From Phycisphaerae bacterium (GTDB taxonomy: Bacteria > Planctomycetota > Phycisphaerae > JAAYCJ01), in the NCBI GenBank assembly GCA_012514125.1, contig JAAZAW010000032.1, forward strand, positions 1-7,797: 7,797 bases of DNA. The letters are read 5' to 3'. Positions within the stretch are counted from its first letter, which is position 1, and each line of letters begins with the position of its first letter. The position numbers and the translations under genes were made by a program. Positions 4,363 through 7,797 of the stretch are shown in pieces. The notes under the pieces are model-generated. The model was not told the origin of the DNA. It saw only the letters and a program-made list of their open reading frames with translations, and did not search any database.

Positions 4363-5679
4363 TCATCCGTTGTCCGCATCGACGAGCATGAATTTGATGG
4401 TTGCCTCCGCCGCCAGGGCATCGCCCACCCGTGCGTTGCATCGGACATGTCCTGTGCGTTGTTTGACCCGCACGGTATTTGCTTCGAGGATGAGCTGGTC
4501 GCCTGGAATCACCGGTCGGCGGATTTTGACATTATCGAGGCTTAGCAGGACCGCCAGTTTTCCGGTGTGTTCAAGTTTCTGGCTTAGTAGCAAACCGGAC
4601 AATTGCGCCAGCGCCTCGACGATGAGCACACCGGGCATGATGGGTTGCTGCGGGAAATGGCCGTTGAAAAACGGTTCGTTGATCGTGACGTTTTTTATGC
4701 CCACCGCTCTACGGTCGCCGTCGATTTCGATGACTCGATCGACCAGCAGAAACGGATATCGGTGGGGCAGGATTCGTTGGATTTGTCGGATATCCAGAAT
4801 CGGTTTGGCGGTGATTTGCCGTTCCAGCTCGATCTGTCGGATTTTGGCGGAGAGTTTTTTCACCAGGGCCTGGTTGAGGGAATGGCCTGATTTATAGCAG
4901 ACGATTCGCCCGGTGATGCGGCGTCCCAGAATGGACAAATCTCCGATCAGGTCCAGAATTTTATGTCTGACGCATTCGTCGGGGAACCGCAATTCATTGT
5001 CGATCGGGCCGTTGGCGCCCAGTACCAGAATATCCTGATAGGTCAGGTGTCCGCCGTAGCCGCTTTGCCGTAGATATTCGGCTTCTTTTTCAAGCAGGAA
5101 TGTTCGGCATGGTGAGATTTGTTCCAGAAATTGTTCCGGTGTAAGGTTGATCGCATAGACCTGTCGTCCGACGGCTTTGTTATTGGAATAATCCAGATCG
5201 TAGAGAATGCTCAACTCGGCTGTATCGCCGGGAAGGGCGGCGATCATGGCGTCTCCTTCGCGAACGGTTATGGCTTCGGTGATTTCATAAACCTGCCGCG
5301 GAACATCCTGCTCGACCAGACCGGCCTGTTGAATCATACGGACAAAAGGTCTGCCGCTTCCATCGACGCCGGGCAGTTCAGGTCCGGTGATTTCAATTTC
5401 AATATTATCGACGCCCAAACCGGAGATTGCAGCCAGACAGTGCTCGACCGTCTCGACTCCCAGGGTTCCATTTCGCAGTGACGTTCGCCTGGGGCGACGG
5501 GCGATATTTTCAGGTCTGGCGGGAATACGAACCGGGTTGCCCTGGTCCGTTCGGACAAAGACCACACCGCTATTGACCGCCGCGGGCTTAAAACGAACCG
5601 TTACGGGTTCGGAGGTAAAAAGCCCTTTACCTTCGATCGTCGTTTCGTTCGCTATTGTGTATTGTTTGTTCAAGCTCAT
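4363..5679 (-). CDS. lpxC-fabZ: Bifunctional LpxC deacetylase / FabZ 3-hydroxyacyl-ACP dehydratase fusion
   Basis: One 438-residue cytosolic protein joining two enzymes. Residues 1-285 are LpxC, the zinc deacetylase that commits UDP-acyl-GlcNAc to lipid A. Zinc ligands and catalytic residues are visible: Glu79-His80 in VEHCLAA, His239 and Asp243 in HKILDLIGD with Asp247, and His266 in SGHSLN. Residues 295-438 are FabZ, which dehydrates 3-hydroxyacyl-ACP: LPHRYPFLLVDRV (304-316), catalytic His341 in NGHFPQQPIMPG and Glu355 in VEALAQ. The linker is only about 10 residues. Such fusions are known in Bacteroidetes, Chlorobi and some other phyla. Fusing them balances fatty acid elongation against lipid A, since LpxA/LpxD and FabZ compete for 3-hydroxyacyl-ACP. 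The ATG at 5679 lies inside lpxD (53-bp overlap), and alignment with E. coli LpxC supports it. Its ribosome site (AAAGAGAA) is weak, which suggests translational coupling to lpxD. Confidence 0.97.
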   Translation of the reverse strand: MSLNKQYTIANETTIEGKGLFTSEPVTVRFKPAAVNSGVVFVRTDQGNPVRIPARPENIARRPRRTSLRNGTLGVETVEHCLAAISGLGVDNIEIEITGPELPGVDGSGRPFVRMIQQAGLVEQDVPRQVYEITEAITVREGDAMIAALPGDTAELSILYDLDYSNNKAVGRQVYAINLTPEQFLEQISPCRTFLLEKEAEYLRQSGYGGHLTYQDILVLGANGPIDNELRFPDECVRHKILDLIGDLSILGRRITGRIVCYKSGHSLNQALVKKLSAKIRQIELERQITAKPILDIRQIQRILPHRYPFLLVDRVIEIDGDRRAVGIKNVTINEPFFNGHFPQQPIMPGVLIVEALAQLSGLLLSQKLEHTGKLAVLLSLDNVKIRRPVIPGDQLILEANTVRVKQRTGHVRCNARVGDALAAEATIKFMLVDADNG

Positions 5680-6682
5680 GTATTCTCTTTGTCAAATCCA
5701 TAATAGTTTTTTGCAACTCCGGTAATTTTCGGAGCATCGCCTGTTGACGCAAAGAGGCGATGTTATCCTGGGCCGGCCAGCCGGAATACATCTTGCCGTC
5801 CGGTATCGACCTGTAGGTAACAGAGCCTGCCGTCAGTTGAGCGCCGTCACCGACAGTGAGGTTGTCGATTACACCTGACTGGCCGCCAAGCATCGCGTAT
5901 CGCCCTATATTCGTGCTACCGGCGATACCGACCTGACCTGCCAGGAGTGCGTGTTCGCCAATCTTAACATTATGCCCAAGTTGAACAAGATTATCAATCT
6001 TCGTTCCGGCTCCCACCCTCGTTGCTCCGGCTTTGGCACGGTCGATACAGGTGCAGGCTCCGATCTCGACATCGTCTTCGATCACGACAGTGCCGGTATG
6101 CGTTACCTTGCAATGTTTGCCGTTAATCAAATTAAACCCGAAACCGTCGGCTCCAATCACGGCGTTGGGGTGAATGATCACACGATCGCCGATGATGACA
6201 CGCTCGCGAATGACCACGCCGGGCCAGATCAAACAATCTTGCCCGATCCGGACCTCCGAGCCGATATAAACGTTCGGATGGATGATCGTATTGGCGCCGA
6301 TGATCACATTTTCGCCGATATAAGCTCCTGCTCCCACGGCGATGCTTTTATCCAGAGGCGAGTTGACCACGGCGGCGGGATGAACTCCGACATCGACCTT
6401 CGGCAAGGGCGGCGCGAATATATCGAGCATTTTCGCAAACGCCAATATCGGGTTATCCACAATAATCGCGGGCCGATCGATCTGGATATCGGGCGATGCC
6501 ACAATCGCGCACGCTTTTGACTCTGCCAGCATGGGCAGATATTTTTTATTGCCGATGAAACTGATCTGGTCTTGCGTCGCCTGGGTCAGATCGTTTACGC
6601 CGCAAATGATCAAATCTTCCGGACCCGCCAGTCGGCCCTGGAGTCGATGAGACAGTTCTTTGAGTGTTATTGCGTTAACCAT
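5627..6682 (-). CDS. lpxD: UDP-3-O-acyl-glucosamine N-acyltransferase (LpxD)
   Basis: Third enzyme of lipid A synthesis: adds the N-linked 3-hydroxyacyl chain from ACP to the amine freed by LpxC. 351 residues, close to the usual 340. Residues 1-95 are the N-terminal uridine-binding domain (SFIGNKKYLP, 41-50). Residues 99-290 are hexapeptide left-handed beta-helix with GADGFGF (177-183), the EIGACTCIDRA block (206-216) and catalytic His237 in NLVQLGHNVKIGE. Residues 310-345 form a Leu-rich helix, as in other LpxD proteins. It starts 15 bp after the skp stop; that gap has no clear Shine-Dalgarno, so it is probably translated by coupling to skp. Its last 53 bp overlap the start of lpxC-fabZ. Confidence 0.97.
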   Translation of the reverse strand: MVNAITLKELSHRLQGRLAGPEDLIICGVNDLTQATQDQISFIGNKKYLPMLAESKACAIVASPDIQIDRPAIIVDNPILAFAKMLDIFAPPLPKVDVGVHPAAVVNSPLDKSIAVGAGAYIGENVIIGANTIIHPNVYIGSEVRIGQDCLIWPGVVIRERVIIGDRVIIHPNAVIGADGFGFNLINGKHCKVTHTGTVVIEDDVEIGACTCIDRAKAGATRVGAGTKIDNLVQLGHNVKIGEHALLAGQVGIAGSTNIGRYAMLGGQSGVIDNLTVGDGAQLTAGSVTYRSIPDGKMYSGWPAQDNIASLRQQAMLRKLPELQKTIMDLTKRIHELEQTIHNSERNDDRR

Positions 6683-6697
6683 GATTGTAACCGGTGG

Positions 6698-7315
6698 TTA
6701 TTTCTTTTCCTGGCTCAATTTGTAAGTTTGATTTATATAATTTAAAACATTGTCCGTGATATCGTACTGCGGCGAGGCGTAGAGAACTTTTCGTTCACGA
6801 ATTTTTTCGAGTAACGCCGAAAAATCATCGCCCTGAATATTCATCTTGTCCATGTAGAACACCATGTCGTAACCGCTGGATTGTGCGACCTGTTCGATGG
6901 CTTTGAGCATTTGAGTATAAATGTCTTCTGTCAGAACGCGAAACTCGCGTTTGATTTCTTCCGCCGTCACACGTGTAAAACTGTCAAGCTCGATGGAAAG
7001 CTTCAGGAGTTCCTTTTGTCGTTCGTAATAATCCTTGCTGTCGGGATGGAAATTTTCCAGTTCGGCTTTGAGAGCCTCGATGCGGTCGATTTTTTCCTTC
7101 CGCTGTGTCTGAAGGTCTTGTTGCTGGCGTGTCAAGCGGTCGTTAATTTCTTTTGTCCGCTGATATTCATTGAAAACCTTCACCAGATCGACCACCGCTG
7201 TTCGGGTGGGAAGAGGCGAAGTTTTCTCCGCCGCCTGGCTTGAACCTATTTGCCAACCGGTCAATGCTGTAACGACCAGTGCCGTCGCCAGAATCAATCC
7301 ATACGTCCGCTTCAT
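6698..7315 (-). CDS. skp: Skp/OmpH-family periplasmic chaperone
   Basis: Periplasmic holdase chaperone that carries unfolded outer-membrane proteins to the BAM machinery. 205 residues, slightly longer than E. coli Skp (161). Residues 1-28 are a signal peptide (Lys2-Arg3, hydrophobic core, cleavage about SQA|AE). The first strand, AVVDLVKVFNEY (40-51), is the family hallmark, followed by a long charged Gln/Lys/Glu coiled coil (about 53-145) forming the tentacle, and a return strand, SGYDMVFYMDK (147-157). The C-terminus has an Asp-Ile-Thr-Asp-Asn-Val-Leu-Asn-Tyr-Ile block typical of OmpH. GGGAG lies 5 nt before the ATG. It is the first gene of the lipid A operon, a common pairing with lpxD; bamA, often upstream of skp, is absent here. 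Confidence 0.93.
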   Translation of the reverse strand: MKRTYGLILATALVVTALTGWQIGSSQAAEKTSPLPTRTAVVDLVKVFNEYQRTKEINDRLTRQQQDLQTQRKEKIDRIEALKAELENFHPDSKDYYERQKELLKLSIELDSFTRVTAEEIKREFRVLTEDIYTQMLKAIEQVAQSSGYDMVFYMDKMNIQGDDFSALLEKIRERKVLYASPQYDITDNVLNYINQTYKLSQEKK

Positions 7316-7413
7316 AGAGACTCCCGTTATAAAACGTTCTGAAGTAAAAAATAACGATACACGCAGGAGTTATCAATGTGTAATCTTACTGATAACCTGC
7401 AAAAACTCATTTA

Positions 7414-7442
7414 ATTATGACCGGATTGATCACATCTGGCAA
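7414..7442 (-). promoter_or_regulatory. Sigma70-type promoter of the skp-lpxD-lpxC/fabZ-lpxA operon
   Basis: On the minus strand, TTGCCA (7437-7442, 5 of 6) is followed by a 17-bp spacer and CATAAT (7414-7419, 5 of 6). Transcription would start near 7407, giving a leader of roughly 90 nt before skp. Plus-strand GATCAC occurs at 7428-7433 inside the spacer and at 7448-7453 just upstream of the -35, 20 bp (two helical turns) apart. These may be half-sites for a regulator. Confidence 0.65.
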
Positions 7443-7517
7443 GAGTAGATCACTTTTGATGGAAAATTTGCAACAGGCTGTTTTTTGACAAGCACGCCTT
7501 CGTTATTTGAAAAAAAG

Positions 7518-7797
7518 TTATCCCACCAGTCTTGCTTCGAGATAGGTACACTCCTGGTCAAACTCCGCTACAACGTCTTTTGCCTCGGCGGGAATCAAAA
7601 TTGTTTTACCGGGGGCGAAACGGGTTTCCAGGACCGCGTCGCGAATGGTGCCTTGTCCTTCGATCACCACCCATGCTGTCGCCTGCCCGGTTTTTATCAT
7701 TAATCGCTGACCTGGTTTTCGAATCGATTTGATGATATTGAACGTTGGTCCGCAAGCCAGAAGTTCCGACTGCGGATCGTCGGTGTCGATCTGATTA
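7518..7797 (-). CDS. manA: Class I mannose-6-phosphate isomerase, C-terminal part (5' end outside window)
   Basis: Interconverts mannose 6-phosphate and fructose 6-phosphate, feeding GDP-mannose synthesis or mannose use. Only the last 92 residues are visible, running off the right edge. They form the C-terminal cupin-like domain: ELLACGPTFNIIKSI near the start, the VVIEGQGTI beta strand, then APGKTILIPAEA, which matches the usual Gly-(x)-(x)-(x)-Leu-Ile-Pro-Ala block of the family. The zinc site lies upstream and cannot be checked. Assignment rests on this tail alone; another cupin sugar isomerase is possible but less likely. The gap that follows has no clear intrinsic terminator for this gene, and the promoter within it suggests that skp and the lipid A genes form a separate unit. 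Confidence 0.75.
   Translation of the reverse strand, partial: NQIDTDDPQSELLACGPTFNIIKSIRKPGQRLMIKTGQATAWVVIEGQGTIRDAVLETRFAPGKTILIPAEAKDVVAEFDQECTYLEARLVG

Noticed and set aside
3804..4391. 195-codon plus-strand open frame opposite lpxA
   Set aside because: Antisense shadow of the regular hexapeptide repeats of LpxA; the Asp-rich product mirrors the Ile/Val/Gly codons of the real gene.
5951..6520. 189-codon plus-strand open frame opposite lpxD
   Set aside because: Same cause: antisense to the hexapeptide repeats of LpxD, giving a His/Asp-rich artefact.
1..7797. CRISPR arrays, tRNA or rRNA genes, insertion sequences, defence or phage genes
   Set aside because: No regularly spaced repeats, cloverleaf-like segments, transposase motifs or phage/defence domains were seen on either strand.

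Overview
The window most resembles a chromosomal piece of a Gram-negative bacterium of the Planctomycetota, possibly Phycisphaerae. The pointers are a PEP-CTERM sorted surface protein, an LpxC-FabZ fusion, and a lipid A gene cluster with a Gfo/Idh/MocA oxidoreductase attached. This placement is inferred from gene content and style; there is no rRNA or other phylogenetic marker here.

Layout. All recognisable genes lie on the minus strand, so they read from right to left. At the right edge (7518-7797) is the C-terminal end of a class I mannose-6-phosphate isomerase. A 202-bp gap then carries a good sigma70-type promoter (7414-7442), which starts an outer-membrane/lipid A operon: skp/ompH (6698-7315), lpxD (5627-6682), an lpxC-fabZ fusion (4363-5679), lpxA (3414-4274) and a Gfo/Idh/MocA oxidoreductase (2327-3337). 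LpxA, the LpxC half and LpxD carry out the first three steps of lipid A synthesis. The FabZ half dehydrates 3-hydroxyacyl-ACP, the same pool LpxA and LpxD draw on. Skp chaperones outer-membrane proteins. The oxidoreductase sits where a GnnA-like enzyme would make the amino-sugar variant of the LpxA substrate, but that role is only a hypothesis.

Left of the operon is a 593-bp gap (1734-2326) with no recognisable protein family. It does hold what looks like a complete plus-strand transcription unit: a promoter with 17-bp spacing, a near-perfect Shine-Dalgarno, a 58-codon ORF starting with TTG, and a textbook intrinsic terminator. This is the best candidate for something undescribed here.

Further left are a two-TM protein with a periplasmic helical domain and a HAMP-like tail but no output domain (1002-1733), and then a choice-of-anchor-E-type PEP-CTERM protein (1-651, cut off by the window edge) with its own consensus promoter. 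A 12-bp inverted repeat flanks the two-TM gene. Apart from the small plus-strand unit and these intergenic motifs, the window is a conventional, intact lipid A locus, and no new multi-gene system is evident.
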